Positions 1 through 6,649 of a DNA stretch of 7,829 nucleotides are shown here, piece after piece. The notes beneath the pieces are model-generated. The model saw only the letters and a program-made list of their open reading frames with translations, searched no databases and was not told the DNA's origin. The translations under genes were made by a program, and so were the position numbers. Positions within the stretch are counted from its first letter, which is position 1. Every line of letters starts with the position of its first letter. This DNA comes from Caryophanales bacterium UBA2298. GTDB taxonomy: Bacteria > Bacillota_I > Bacilli_A > Izemoplasmatales > Hujiaoplasmataceae. The DNA is taken from contig DDWA01000003.1 in the NCBI GenBank assembly GCA_002345425.1, positions 4,861 through 12,689 of the forward strand, read 5' to 3'.

Positions 1-41
1 CTGCACGTCAAGCAGATGCTCTCCCACTGAGCTATGATTCC
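1..41 (-). tRNA. tRNA-Val(GAC), 5' part, cut by window edge
   Basis: The minus strand from 41 down to 1 folds as the first half of a tRNA: a 7-base acceptor strand (GGAATCA), the universal TA at positions 8-9, a D arm GCTC-AGTGGGA-GAGC, one linker base, and an anticodon stem TCTGC with loop TTGACGT. The anticodon GAC is at window 7-9 and reads valine codons GUC and GUU. Only four of the five 3' anticodon-stem bases are in the window; the variable loop, T arm and 3' acceptor strand lie beyond the left edge. A consensus promoter sits directly upstream, so this looks like a functional gene or the first gene of a tRNA cluster. Confidence 0.9.
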
Positions 42-51
42 AACTAGAAAA

Positions 52-80
52 ATTATATCATATTTAATTTTCAGAGTAAA
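52..80 (-). promoter_or_regulatory. Promoter of tRNA-Val
   Basis: On the minus strand, TTTACT (75-80) is followed after 17 bases by a perfect TATAAT (52-57) with the extended -10 TGA at 58-60. Transcription would start near 45, a few bases before the mature tRNA end at 41. An 11-base inverted repeat, CTAGAAAAATT (44-54) and AATTTTTCTAG (97-107), brackets the promoter and overlaps the -10 box. It may be chance in AT-rich DNA. Confidence 0.7.
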
Positions 81-120
81 GGAAATTATAAGTGGTAATT
101 TTTCTAGAAGTATTAATATT

Positions 121-1455
121 TCATTTTTGCGAATGTCTAATTACTTCGAATTTTTCTACGGTGTAATGATCTTCTTCTGATATGTTAGCTTTTCTTAAAA
201 CAATTTGCAACTGTTGATTAACATTATCTACACCATCAAGATCTGGTAACAGCAGTCCGCTTCTATTGCGGTAAGTTACAATCACACCATATTTTTTAGG
301 ATTCAATTCATTACTATCATTAACCAAGATCGGTTTTGTTAAAACATCTACACTGTATTCTAAAAAATTTAATTCTGATTCACTTACAGTTTTAAATCTC
401 GGATCTCTTGTTCCTGAACTGATAGCATTTTGAATTATTTCATCAGCTATACTATTTGTTGTTGGCATCATGGTTCCAATGCAACCTCGTAACTGTCCAA
501 ATTTCTTCAAAGAGACAAACACCCCTGCTACTTCGCTAATCATTTCCTTAGGCAAATCAGTAGGTTTTTTAAGTTTTTTACCTGTCTTTACATATTCTTC
601 TAATGTAGATTTTGCCAGTTGTACATATGGATCAATTTTTTTACTAATTTCTGTTTTATCACCTATATTAAATGAAACAACCACATAACCAACTCCAAAT
701 GTGCCTTCGTAAGATAACAAGTTAGATTGATAGTCAGATTTAGACAAAACACCAGCTAAAATTGTAAATGATCGCAATCCACATTCGGCTGCTTTTCTTA
801 AAAATGATTCTTCAAAACTCAGTAAGTTATTTAAATTATTATCTACGATATACTTTACGAACTGTTTATCAAAATCCTCTCCCTCTTTAGCATAGCCGTA
901 AGGCCCATCGCTTTTAAGTTTGTGTGACAAATCACCACTAGCAATATAAACAATCTTTTTATCACTTTTTGATAATGTTTCTGATATAAGTGTGCCAAAG
1001 TCATAATGATTCTTTAGAGATAGCCCCGATAATGAAACCAAAATTAATTTATAATTTTGATACACTTGATTAATAAAATATAGAGGTATAAAAGTACCAT
1101 GATCAAGATTGTTATTAGTTTTTCCGGCTGTTCCTGCTGGAAAATCATTTTCTAAAAGGTTTTTTTCTAATGATCTTATCAGTTCGATATCTGATTCCAC
1201 CTCAATACTTAAGTCACAACCAAATTTTTTTAAATTACCCTTGATAGTTTTTGCTGAATTGATTTTTATATAATCATAGTATCCTTGAAAATGTGGTGAA
1301 GATATTATTATTGTATTAGGTTTTTTTTCAGCTATTTCTCGAGATATCTGTTGGTAAGCATTTATTGTTTTGATAATTTTAAGTTCTTCACCCTTACCAA
1401 TATCAGGTATGATTATTGGTGGATGTGGTACTATATAAGCTCCAACTAATGGCAT
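121..1455 (-). CDS. AmmeMemoRadiSam system protein: LigB/Memo-like domain fused to AMMECR1 domain
   Basis: A 444-residue two-domain protein. Residues about 3-262 form a class III extradiol dioxygenase (LigB)/Memo-like domain, with PHPP at 10-13, SSPH at 52-55, DHG at 118-120 and SGDLSH at 173-178. These histidines and acids are the candidate metal ligands. Residues about 275-440 form an AMMECR1 domain with its signature LRGCIG at 322-327 and DPRF at 351-354. Such fusions accompany a radical SAM partner in many bacteria and archaea, and that partner ends 24 bases upstream here, so the two are almost certainly one operon. The natural reaction is not clear to me; ring-opening of an aromatic should not be assumed. 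No signal peptide is seen, so it is cytoplasmic. The start ATG has a good Shine-Dalgarno (AAGGAAGTGAT). The stop is TGA, the clearest sign here that TGA is not read as Trp. Confidence 0.93.
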   Translation of the reverse strand: MPLVGAYIVPHPPIIIPDIGKGEELKIIKTINAYQQISREIAEKKPNTIIISSPHFQGYYDYIKINSAKTIKGNLKKFGCDLSIEVESDIELIRSLEKNLLENDFPAGTAGKTNNNLDHGTFIPLYFINQVYQNYKLILVSLSGLSLKNHYDFGTLISETLSKSDKKIVYIASGDLSHKLKSDGPYGYAKEGEDFDKQFVKYIVDNNLNNLLSFEESFLRKAAECGLRSFTILAGVLSKSDYQSNLLSYEGTFGVGYVVVSFNIGDKTEISKKIDPYVQLAKSTLEEYVKTGKKLKKPTDLPKEMISEVAGVFVSLKKFGQLRGCIGTMMPTTNSIADEIIQNAISSGTRDPRFKTVSESELNFLEYSVDVLTKPILVNDSNELNPKKYGVIVTYRNRSGLLLPDLDGVDNVNQQLQIVLRKANISEEDHYTVEKFEVIRHSQK

Positions 1456-1479
1456 AAAATCACTTCCTTATTGTTAAAA

Positions 1480-2355
1480 TTAAAATATATTACCTATATG
1501 AACATGTTTAATACCTTTTTTGATAGCTATTTCACGAGCTTTTTTTAGAATTTCTACTTTTGTCGGTTCAACATTTAACATTTTGTATCCCGGATAAAAT
1601 CTAGTAATATGCCAAGGCACATCAACACCAAGTTTATTAATAATAAAATCCGCAATATCGCTAAGTTCTTGCAATGAATCATTAACTCCAGTAACTACTA
1701 AAGTAGTAATTTCTAAATGTTTTTTCCTTTGATAAATCGTTATCAGATTATCAAGCACTGGGTTAATTTTTCCACCGCAATATCTAATTAAATTATGATT
1801 ATTTAAACCTTTTAAATCAACATTAAAAGCATCAACTAAAGGTAAAATAAGTTCTAATGTTTCTTTAGACATGAACCCGTTAGTTACCCAAATATTTTTT
1901 AAACCTTTCTCATGAGCTAATTTCATGACGTCATATGCATATTCTAAGAATATTGTCGGTTCGGAGTAGGTATAAGAAATCGATTCACATTTATTTTTCA
2001 CAGCTTCTTCAATATGTTCTTCGGGAGAGATATATTTACCTCTGATTGGATTACCTTTTTTTGAACTTTGAGATATATCCCAATTTTGGCACCAGGCACA
2101 TGATAAATTACAGCCAACAGTAGCAAATGAATAAGTACTCGTTCTTGGTAAATAATGATAAATTGGTTTTTTTTCAATCGGATCGATAGCTCTAGCAATT
2201 GTCAACCCATAATTCAATGCAAACATGACCCCATCAATGTGCTGTCTTACACCACAAATTCCTCTTGAGTTATTTTTGATTAAGCAATAATGATTACAAA
2301 CTTTGCATTTGAGGAGATCTTTATTAATGATTTCATATAACATAGCTTCTTTCAT
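1480..2355 (-). CDS. amrS: AmmeMemoRadiSam system radical SAM enzyme
   Basis: Radical SAM protein of the AmmeMemoRadiSam family, 291 residues from the chosen start. The cluster-binding motif is C82-NLS-C86-AW-C89 followed by QNWDISQ, the CxxxCxxC form typical of the family. An N-terminal cysteine set (C17, C20, C24, C34) may bind another metal or cluster. YTYSEPT at 128-134 and the DLKG/HITRFYP segments are also family-like. It probably uses SAM and a 4Fe-4S cluster for radical chemistry on an unidentified substrate, together with the LigB-AMMECR1 protein encoded just downstream. An upstream ATG at 2376 is in frame but has no ribosome site. The ATG at 2355 follows GGAGG by nine bases and gives the family-like beginning MKEAMLYE, so I place the start there. 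A TTG at 2358 is also possible. Confidence 0.93.
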   Translation of the reverse strand: MKEAMLYEIINKDLLKCKVCNHYCLIKNNSRGICGVRQHIDGVMFALNYGLTIARAIDPIEKKPIYHYLPRTSTYSFATVGCNLSCAWCQNWDISQSSKKGNPIRGKYISPEEHIEEAVKNKCESISYTYSEPTIFLEYAYDVMKLAHEKGLKNIWVTNGFMSKETLELILPLVDAFNVDLKGLNNHNLIRYCGGKINPVLDNLITIYQRKKHLEITTLVVTGVNDSLQELSDIADFIINKLGVDVPWHITRFYPGYKMLNVEPTKVEILKKAREIAIKKGIKHVHIGNIF

Positions 2356-2401
2356 CAATTGTAGCCTCCACTTCATATATTGATAATATCTTTTTAATAA
2401 A

Positions 2402-2410
2402 ATTATATCA
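2402..2410 (-). promoter_or_regulatory. Extended -10 promoter of the radical SAM / AMMECR1 operon
   Basis: The minus strand reads TGATATAAT: a perfect -10 box (2402-2407) preceded by the TG of an extended -10 (2409-2410). No convincing -35 is found 17 bases upstream, as is usual when the extended element is strong. Transcription would begin near 2395, leaving a leader of about 40 bases before the start chosen at 2355. Confidence 0.6.
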
Positions 2411-2439
2411 TAATATCATGTTTTTTTAGGTTCAGCTTC

Positions 2440-2490
2440 GATTAAAAAAGAAGTTCAACTTTAAAGTATTCAAAAGTTGAACTAGTTTTT
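2440..2490. terminator. Bidirectional intrinsic terminator
   Basis: A perfect 11-base stem, AGTTCAACTTT (2452-2462) with AAAGTTGAACT (2473-2483), has a 10-base loop. On the minus strand it is followed by TTCTTTTTT, so it ends the membrane-protein transcript and insulates the radical SAM operon. On the plus strand it is followed by AGTTTTTATTT, so it could also stop plus-strand transcripts. Confidence 0.85.
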
Positions 2491-2514
2491 ATTTGGTTGA
2501 AAATAAGTAATTTA

Positions 2515-3009
2515 TTAATCTTCTTCTTTACTTACAGGTTCTTTTTTTTCTTTAAAATCAACCACAATTTTTTTAAAGAAACCCATGATGTAATCTCTGA
2601 AAACGTATAGAATAAACCAGATGTAAGGTGGTGCTAAGAAAATTGTTGGTCCAAAAGCGACAAACAGAGTCCATGTCCATTTAGCCAATTTTTGAGTTTT
2701 AGCGAATTTCCAAACCAACAAATATAATACAAAATAATAAGCTAACCAAGCGATTATTCCTAAAATAATAAATAAAATACTTGTACTGTCTATGCCAACT
2801 ATTCGTGAAACAAAACCTTGTAAATTAGCTGACGCAAAATTAGCTGTTGAAAACCAACCTAAATTAGAAAAATCAACCAGGTTTTTTACTAAAAATACTA
2901 GTTGTTGAAAAATTAATACTGCTAAAACAATGAAAGCAACGGGTTCATAAGGTCGATTGAAACTTTTTAATTCATCTTTTTCACTTTTGATAATTTCTTT
3001 AACTCCCAT
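2515..3009 (-). CDS. Small integral membrane protein, function unknown
   Basis: A 164-residue protein I do not recognise. Three hydrophobic segments are visible at about 23-43, 77-101 and 113-137, the last rich in aromatics with an APPY motif. A charged, lysine- and glutamate-rich head (1-20) and tail (145-164) flank them. This suggests a cytoplasmic-membrane protein with three helices and no cleaved signal peptide. The start ATG is preceded by AAGGAG with a six-base spacer, and the gene has its own promoter and terminator, so it is a single-gene unit. No catalytic motif is seen. It could be a lineage-specific membrane protein; its neighbours give no functional clue. Confidence 0.8.
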   Translation of the reverse strand: MGVKEIIKSEKDELKSFNRPYEPVAFIVLAVLIFQQLVFLVKNLVDFSNLGWFSTANFASANLQGFVSRIVGIDSTSILFIILGIIAWLAYYFVLYLLVWKFAKTQKLAKWTWTLFVAFGPTIFLAPPYIWFILYVFRDYIMGFFKKIVVDFKEKKEPVSKEED

Positions 3010-3042
3010 TTTTATCTCCTTACAAATTATTTATTTAATCAT

Positions 3043-3051
3043 AGTATATCA
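3043..3051 (-). promoter_or_regulatory. Extended -10 promoter of the membrane-protein gene
   Basis: The minus strand reads TGATATACT, a five-of-six -10 box with the extended TG. It lies 34 bases before the start ATG, leaving a short leader that contains the AAGGAG ribosome site. Confidence 0.55.
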
Positions 3052-3080
3052 AAAATATCGTTGCAATGTACGCAGTTATA

Positions 3081-3115
3081 AAAAAATTCTTAAATTATAA
3101 GCAAATTTTTATAAT
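3081..3115 (-). terminator. Weak intrinsic terminator after the cyclophilin gene
   Basis: The stem ATTATAA/TTATAAT (3094-3100 with 3109-3115, loop of eight) consists only of A and T. On the minus strand it is followed a few bases later by seven T residues (3081-3087). It starts six bases past the cyclophilin stop codon. Placement is right but the stem is weak. Confidence 0.4.
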
Positions 3116-3120
3116 GAAAG

Positions 3121-3645
3121 CTAAATTTTTACCTTTTTAGGTTCTGGATACACTTGTTCAAAAGTGTTAACAGTTACTTTCTTCATTATCTCTTTCTTAA
3201 CAGGCTTATCTTGATAATTAGTTTCCGTGGATGCTATTTTATCTACAACTTCTATACCTTCTATAACTTGTCCAAAAGCTGCATAAGATCCATCTAAATG
3301 AGGTGAATCTTGATGCATTATGAAAAACTGTGATCCAGCCGAATCGGGATTTTGTGATCTGGCCATAGAAATAACACCTCGTGTGTGCTTCAAATTATTA
3401 TCAAAGCCATTGTTTAAAAATTCTCCGGGAATACTATATCCCGGACCATCGGTACCTATCCCATTAGAATCCCCGCCTTGAATCATAAAATTTTTTATTA
3501 CGCGATGAAATATTACACCATCATAAAAGTTTTTGTTAATTAAGTCAATGAAATTTGCTACGGTGTTTGGAGCGATTTCTGGAAATAATTCGATAAGAAT
3601 TTTATCACTCGTTTCCATTTCAATAGTTACAATTGGATTTTTCAT
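3121..3645 (-). CDS. Peptidyl-prolyl cis-trans isomerase, cyclophilin type
   Basis: A 174-residue single-domain cyclophilin that would catalyse cis-trans isomerisation of X-Pro bonds during protein folding. The active-site set is present: FHR at 46-48, FMIQGGD at 53-59, SMAR at 93-96, GSQFFI at 104-109 and HLDGSYAAFG at 116-125. Histidine replaces the tryptophan of human cyclophilin A in the last motif, as in many bacterial forms. No signal peptide or lipobox is seen, so it should be cytoplasmic. A lysine-rich tail follows the core domain. The gene starts 50 bases after the upstream phosphatase gene with no clear terminator between, so co-transcription is likely. The start ATG lies 14 bases from AAGGAG, a long spacing, but no better in-frame start exists. 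Confidence 0.95.
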   Translation of the reverse strand: MKNPIVTIEMETSDKILIELFPEIAPNTVANFIDLINKNFYDGVIFHRVIKNFMIQGGDSNGIGTDGPGYSIPGEFLNNGFDNNLKHTRGVISMARSQNPDSAGSQFFIMHQDSPHLDGSYAAFGQVIEGIEVVDKIASTETNYQDKPVKKEIMKKVTVNTFEQVYPEPKKVKI

Positions 3646-3695
3646 TATTTGATTATATTCTCCTTTTTCTATGTTATTTTTTATAAAATTACTAT

Positions 3696-4463
3696 TTAAA
3701 TAGTTTGAATAACTTTTTCCATTATTTCGTTATTACTAAACACAAACATATGTTGATCCCCTAATTTATATGGTTTTCCTTGATGGTTAACAATTATTCC
3801 ACCCGCTTCTTTTACAAGTAATAATCCCGGAGCTATATCCCACAAATTAGTTACATCTGTATAAAGCATTGTGAAAATCCCTTCAGCCAAAGCAGACATT
3901 TCAAAACCTATACTACCTATAACTCTTATTTTTACCCCATTTTCAATGGAAAAATCAATCATCTTTTTAAATATATATTTGTCTCTAGTTGTTTGATGAG
4001 AAAGTCCTACTAAAGACATTAATTTATTTGAATATTGAGTATCAGAAGCCACGTGAATTCTCTTATCATTTAAAAAAGCGCCATTATTTTTTATTGCTTT
4101 GTAAGTCTTATTAAATCTTGGAACGTAAACATAAGACAAGACAACTTCATTTTTATTAAACAGGGCAATTTGAACAACAAACAAGTCCAATTTATGCACA
4201 TAGTTACTAGTTCCATCTATTGGATCTATCAACCAAGTTCTATCCATTAACTCAGTATCACGATTAAATTCTTCACTATGAAACTTATCGTTAGGATAAT
4301 GTTTCTTTATTAGATTAATAATTTCTGTTTCAATAAATAAATCAGATGATGTCACAACTTCATTCCTTTGTTTATAAGATACCGTTTTCGCTTGACTTTC
4401 AGTCTTCAAAAAAATATTTGGAATATTTTTTTCTAATAGTTCTAGTTCTTCTTGATATAACAA
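3696..4463 (-). CDS. Inositol monophosphatase family protein
   Basis: Mg2+-dependent, lithium-sensitive-type phosphatase fold (IMPase/FBPase superfamily). Numbered from the start chosen here (255 residues), the metal ligands are E64/E65 in HSEE, D80 and D83 in WLIDPIDGTSNY, and D209 in WDIAPG, near the spacing of human IMPA1 (E70, D90, D93, D220). The substrate could be inositol phosphate, another sugar phosphate, or a nucleotide such as 3'-phosphoadenosine phosphate; the sequence does not decide. The reading frame opens at a GTG at 4523, but that codon has no Shine-Dalgarno and would lie about ten bases from the predicted transcription start. The TTG at 4463 follows GGAGTGG with good spacing and gives the usual family length, so I prefer it, though the longer form is possible. 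It is followed by the cyclophilin gene. Confidence 0.9.
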   Translation of the reverse strand: MLYQEELELLEKNIPNIFLKTESQAKTVSYKQRNEVVTSSDLFIETEIINLIKKHYPNDKFHSEEFNRDTELMDRTWLIDPIDGTSNYVHKLDLFVVQIALFNKNEVVLSYVYVPRFNKTYKAIKNNGAFLNDKRIHVASDTQYSNKLMSLVGLSHQTTRDKYIFKKMIDFSIENGVKIRVIGSIGFEMSALAEGIFTMLYTDVTNLWDIAPGLLLVKEAGGIIVNHQGKPYKLGDQHMFVFSNNEIMEKVIQTI

Positions 4464-4540
4464 ATTACCACTCCATTCAATTTTAATATATTGTTTAAAA
4501 TCTTTTTTTATTGTTTTGTTCACTAATTTCTTATAAAAAT

Positions 4541-4551
4541 ATTATATAACA
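4541..4551 (-). promoter_or_regulatory. Probable promoter of the phosphatase-cyclophilin unit
   Basis: The minus strand reads TGTTATATAAT, which contains TATAAT (4541-4546) and, overlapping it, the extended form TGT-TATATA (4543-4551). No good -35 is visible. The predicted start of transcription near 4534 favours translation from the TTG at 4463 over the GTG at 4523. Confidence 0.4.
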
Positions 4552-4667
4552 AATTACCTTGCAAGTGATAAAATTTGATTTAATTTAAAAAAACAATAGT
4601 TAAATTAACCAAATAATACATAATTTTAAATTTGTAAGTATTACAATTTCATCGACGCAAAAAAATA

Positions 4668-4676
4668 TGTTATCAT
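4668..4676 (+). promoter_or_regulatory. Extended -10 promoter of lactate dehydrogenase
   Basis: TGTTATCAT is a five-of-six -10 box (4671-4676) with the extended TG at 4668-4669. The -35 region is weak (TTCATC, 17 bases upstream). Transcription would start near 4683, leaving a leader of about 27 bases that carries AAAGGAG (4695-4701). I see no operator or CRE-like site in the AT-rich gap. Confidence 0.5.
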
Positions 4677-4709
4677 TAAAGCGTAGAAAAAAGAAAAGGA
4701 GATACAATC

Positions 4710-5657
4710 ATGACAAAAAATAAAGTTGCGATTGTTGGAACTGGTTTTGTAGGAATGAGTTACGCTTATTCACTATTAAATCAAGGGACAATAGAAGAAT
4801 TAATTTTAATTGATGTTAATAAAGATAAAGCAGAAGGTGAAGCAATGGATTTAAACCATGGTTTAGCTTTTGCTCCAAGAAAAATGACTATTAAAGCAGG
4901 AGATTATAGTGAATGTAAAGATGCTGGTTTGGTAGTTATTACTGCTGGCGTTAGTCAAAAACCAGGTGAAACAAGAATTGATCTGTTAAATCGAAATGCT
5001 AAAATCATTCAATCCGTGACAAGAAACATTATGGATTCTGGTTTCGATGGTATAATTTTGGTTGCTTCTAATCCTGTCGATATTCTAACTTATGTAGCTT
5101 GGAAAGAATCGGGTTTACCTTCAAGTAAAGTGTTGGGCAGTGGAACATCTTTAGACACCGCTAGATTAAGATATGAAATTTCTAAATATATTCATATTGA
5201 TTCAAGAAATATTCATGCTTATATTTTAGGCGAACATGGAGATAGTGAATTCGTTTGCTGGTCAAAAGCTTATGTGGGCACAAAACCGATGCTTGATGTA
5301 ATTGAAAGCATGAAAGAAATAAATTTTGAAGATTTAGATCATATTTATATTAAAGTAAGAGATGCCGCACAAGAAATTATTAAAAGAAAAAATGCAACTT
5401 ATTATGGAATTGGTATGACTTTGGTCAGAATTACTTCAGCAATATTTGATAATGAAAATAGCATTATCCCAGTTTCAGTTTACAATGATGGTGTTTATGA
5501 TATTGACAAAGATATGTATATCGGACTACCAGCTGTATTAAACAGAGATGGAGTTCATCATGTAGTGAACTTAAAATTATCGCCAGAAGAACTTGAAAAA
5601 TTAAAGAAATCTGCTAGTATATTAAAAAATAGTTTAAACCAAATGGATATCAGATAA
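4710..5657 (+). CDS. ldh: L-lactate dehydrogenase, NAD-dependent, FBP-activated type
   Basis: A 315-residue homotetramer-type LDH that would reduce pyruvate to L-lactate and regenerate NAD+ at the end of glycolysis, in the cytoplasm. The Rossmann glycine motif is GTGFVG at 10-15, and D35 at the end of the second strand selects NAD over NADP. The substrate loop QKPGETR (83-89) has glutamine where malate dehydrogenases have arginine, marking it as LDH. Catalytic residues are R89, D149, R152 (LDTAR) and H176 (GEHGDSE). R154 and H169 match the R173 and H188 positions that bind fructose 1,6-bisphosphate in allosteric bacterial LDHs, so activation by FBP is likely. The gene stands alone with its own promoter, a good ribosome site (AAAGGAG, eight-base spacer) and a terminator. 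It implies fermentative sugar metabolism. Confidence 0.97.
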   Translation: MTKNKVAIVGTGFVGMSYAYSLLNQGTIEELILIDVNKDKAEGEAMDLNHGLAFAPRKMTIKAGDYSECKDAGLVVITAGVSQKPGETRIDLLNRNAKIIQSVTRNIMDSGFDGIILVASNPVDILTYVAWKESGLPSSKVLGSGTSLDTARLRYEISKYIHIDSRNIHAYILGEHGDSEFVCWSKAYVGTKPMLDVIESMKEINFEDLDHIYIKVRDAAQEIIKRKNATYYGIGMTLVRITSAIFDNENSIIPVSVYNDGVYDIDKDMYIGLPAVLNRDGVHHVVNLKLSPEELEKLKKSASILKNSLNQMDIR

Positions 5658-5674
5658 TCTTAATATTATCTATA

Positions 5675-5705
5675 AAAGCCTCTACATAAATGTAGAGACT
5701 TTTTT
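5675..5705. terminator. Bidirectional terminator between ldh and the HD-GYP gene
   Basis: The hairpin CTCTACA (5680-5686), loop TAAA, TGTAGAG (5691-5697) is extended by AAAG/CTTT across one mismatch and followed on the plus strand by a run of T residues (5700-5705). On the minus strand the stem is followed by GGCTTTTAT. The two converging genes stop on either side of it, so it probably serves both. Confidence 0.85.
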
Positions 5706-5727
5706 GAATTAATAGTTCTGTTTATTC

Positions 5728-6435
5728 TTATTTAAACCCTAATACTTTGTTAACAAATACTTCAACAATTTTTCCGTCAAATTGAGTTCCTGCGTGTTTA
5801 CGCAATTCTTCAACTGCAGCTTTTTGAGTAAACGGCTGGCGATAAGGTCTAGATTCTGTCATAGCTTCATAAGCATCTACAACAGCGATGATTCTTGACC
5901 CCAAAGGAATTTCCATGCCTTTTAACCCGTCCGGATAACCTTTACCGTCAATACGTTCATGATGAGATCTTGCATATTTGGCAATTTCTTTATACTGATT
6001 TAAACTTTTTAATATATCATATCCCAAAGTTGTATGAGTTCTGACAATCTTCTTATTACTCTCATCCAATTTTCCGGGTTTTTGAATTATCTCATTAGGT
6101 ATATAGACTTTACCGATATCATGTAACATTCCAGCTATTTTCAATTCTAACAAATTAGCAGTGTCCAAGCCTAATTCTTTCCCCAATTTAACTGAAAATT
6201 CACTGACTCTTCTTGAATGCATAATTAATAATTCATCCCATGGATGAATCTCTTGAAATCCAAACTGACTTCTCAAATCTTGTGCTTGATTAAAACTGTG
6301 AGAACTCTCATAAGTCAAAAATTTAATTATTCTTAGTCTTTCTGAAGGTGTATTATTAAAAATGAAATTACCATTTTTATCAACGTTACTCCTTTTTTCC
6401 CGACTTGAATTAGGATATTTAAAATGATTGGTCAT
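5728..6435 (-). CDS. HD-GYP domain protein, probable cyclic-di-GMP phosphodiesterase
   Basis: A 235-residue protein with a complete HD-GYP domain at about 65-233. Visible are H73, the HD pair H105-D106 with K109 (HDIGK), H134, the HHE at 158-160, and DGKGYPDG at 163-170 followed by the family-typical IPLGSRIIAVVDAYEAMTESRPYR. All catalytic metal ligands seem present, so hydrolysis of cyclic di-GMP (to pGpG or GMP) is likely. The first 65 residues are polar and match no sensor domain I know; there is no membrane segment, so it is a soluble stand-alone enzyme. The start ATG has only a weak AGAAGA ribosome site, and a TGA closes the frame about 20 codons upstream without a better start. The promoter carries the same 17-base motif as the divergent peptide gene, tying expression to the upstream regulator. 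It ends just before the terminator shared with ldh. Confidence 0.93.
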   Translation of the reverse strand: MTNHFKYPNSSREKRSNVDKNGNFIFNNTPSERLRIIKFLTYESSHSFNQAQDLRSQFGFQEIHPWDELLIMHSRRVSEFSVKLGKELGLDTANLLELKIAGMLHDIGKVYIPNEIIQKPGKLDESNKKIVRTHTTLGYDILKSLNQYKEIAKYARSHHERIDGKGYPDGLKGMEIPLGSRIIAVVDAYEAMTESRPYRQPFTQKAAVEELRKHAGTQFDGKIVEVFVNKVLGFK

Positions 6436-6521
6436 ACTAAAGTCTTCTGTAAATCCGCTAAAAGCGTATAAATTATTAGTTTTTATATCGCATCACCTGC
6501 TGCTTTCGATTAGTATCCACA

Positions 6522-6540
6522 ATCATTATCTTATAATGAT
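6522..6540. repeat. Perfect 8-base palindrome over the HD-GYP -10 box
   Basis: ATCATTAT-CTT-ATAATGAT is a perfect inverted repeat with a three-base centre. It covers the candidate -10 box (6525-6530) of the HD-GYP gene. It could be a repressor site or an AT-rich coincidence; it is not repeated elsewhere in the window. Confidence 0.5.
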
Positions 6541-6553
6541 CGAAGAAAAACAA
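6525..6553 (-). promoter_or_regulatory. Candidate promoter of the HD-GYP gene
   Basis: On the minus strand TTGTTT (6548-6553) is followed after exactly 17 bases by GATAAT (6525-6530). The -35 is poor and the -10 lacks the TG extension used by other genes here, a weak promoter that would benefit from an activator. The 17-base shared motif abuts the -35 box from upstream. Transcription would start near 6518, giving an 80-base leader in which I see no known riboswitch. Confidence 0.5.
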
Positions 6554-6569
6554 CGGCGTATATGTCATA
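6553..6569 (-). promoter_or_regulatory. Shared 17-base motif, copy 1 (HD-GYP promoter)
   Basis: Minus-strand TATGACATATACGCCGT, identical over 17 bases to the copy at 7561-7577. It points toward the HD-GYP gene, immediately upstream of its candidate -35 box, the position expected of an activator site. It contains the small palindrome TATG-A-CATA. The best candidate binder is the HTH regulator encoded just upstream; binding is inferred. Confidence 0.75.
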
Positions 6570-6570
6570 C

Positions 6571-6601
6571 TTTCGCTTAAAAAGCCTAATATTTAGCGAA
6601 A
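6571..6601. repeat. Hairpin next to copy 1 of the shared motif
   Basis: TTTCGCT (6571-6577) pairs with AGCGAAA (6595-6601) across a 17-base loop; a few further A-T pairs form if one base is bulged. No T-run follows on either strand, so it is not a normal terminator. It lies one base from the shared motif and might be part of the regulatory site. Confidence 0.4.
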
Positions 6602-6614
6602 AATTGTAGTAATA

Positions 6615-6649
6615 AATGAAAAGAAAAGAATTATTCCAATTCTTTTCTT
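6615..6649 (-). terminator. Probable terminator of the regulator gene, overlapping its stop codon
   Basis: A perfect 12-base inverted repeat, AAGAAAAGAATT (6621-6632) with AATTCTTTTCTT (6638-6649) and a five-base loop, spans the TAA stop of the regulator. On the minus strand it is followed by TTCATTTATT, a broken T-rich stretch. Termination may be incomplete, so some regulator transcripts could read into the HD-GYP gene. Confidence 0.55.

Noticed and set aside
121..123. Reassigned TGA (mycoplasma code) extending the AMMECR1-fusion protein
   Set aside because: The AMMECR1 domain ends naturally at this TGA, reading through adds only about 18 unrelated codons, and the tryptophan codons I checked in the window are TGG.
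470..688. 72-codon plus-strand open frame
   Set aside because: It lies wholly inside the AMMECR1-fusion gene on the other strand, which has clear domain motifs. No ribosome site or recognisable protein.
1998..2198. 66-codon minus-strand open frame
   Set aside because: It is another frame of the radical SAM gene, over its CxxxCxxC region, with no independent support.
2355..2376. Start of the radical SAM gene at the ATG at 2376
   Set aside because: No ribosome site precedes it, while GGAGG lies between it and the next in-frame ATG, which gives the family-typical MKEA beginning.
6436..6520. Cyclic-di-GMP riboswitch (GEMM-I) in the HD-GYP leader
   Set aside because: A GAAAG and a GATGCGA segment loosely recall the class, but the conserved GGGCAAACC-type and receptor-loop segments are absent.
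6571..6601. Terminator for the regulator gene
   Set aside because: The hairpin is real but neither strand has a following T-run; the 12-base hairpin at 6621-6649 is a better candidate.
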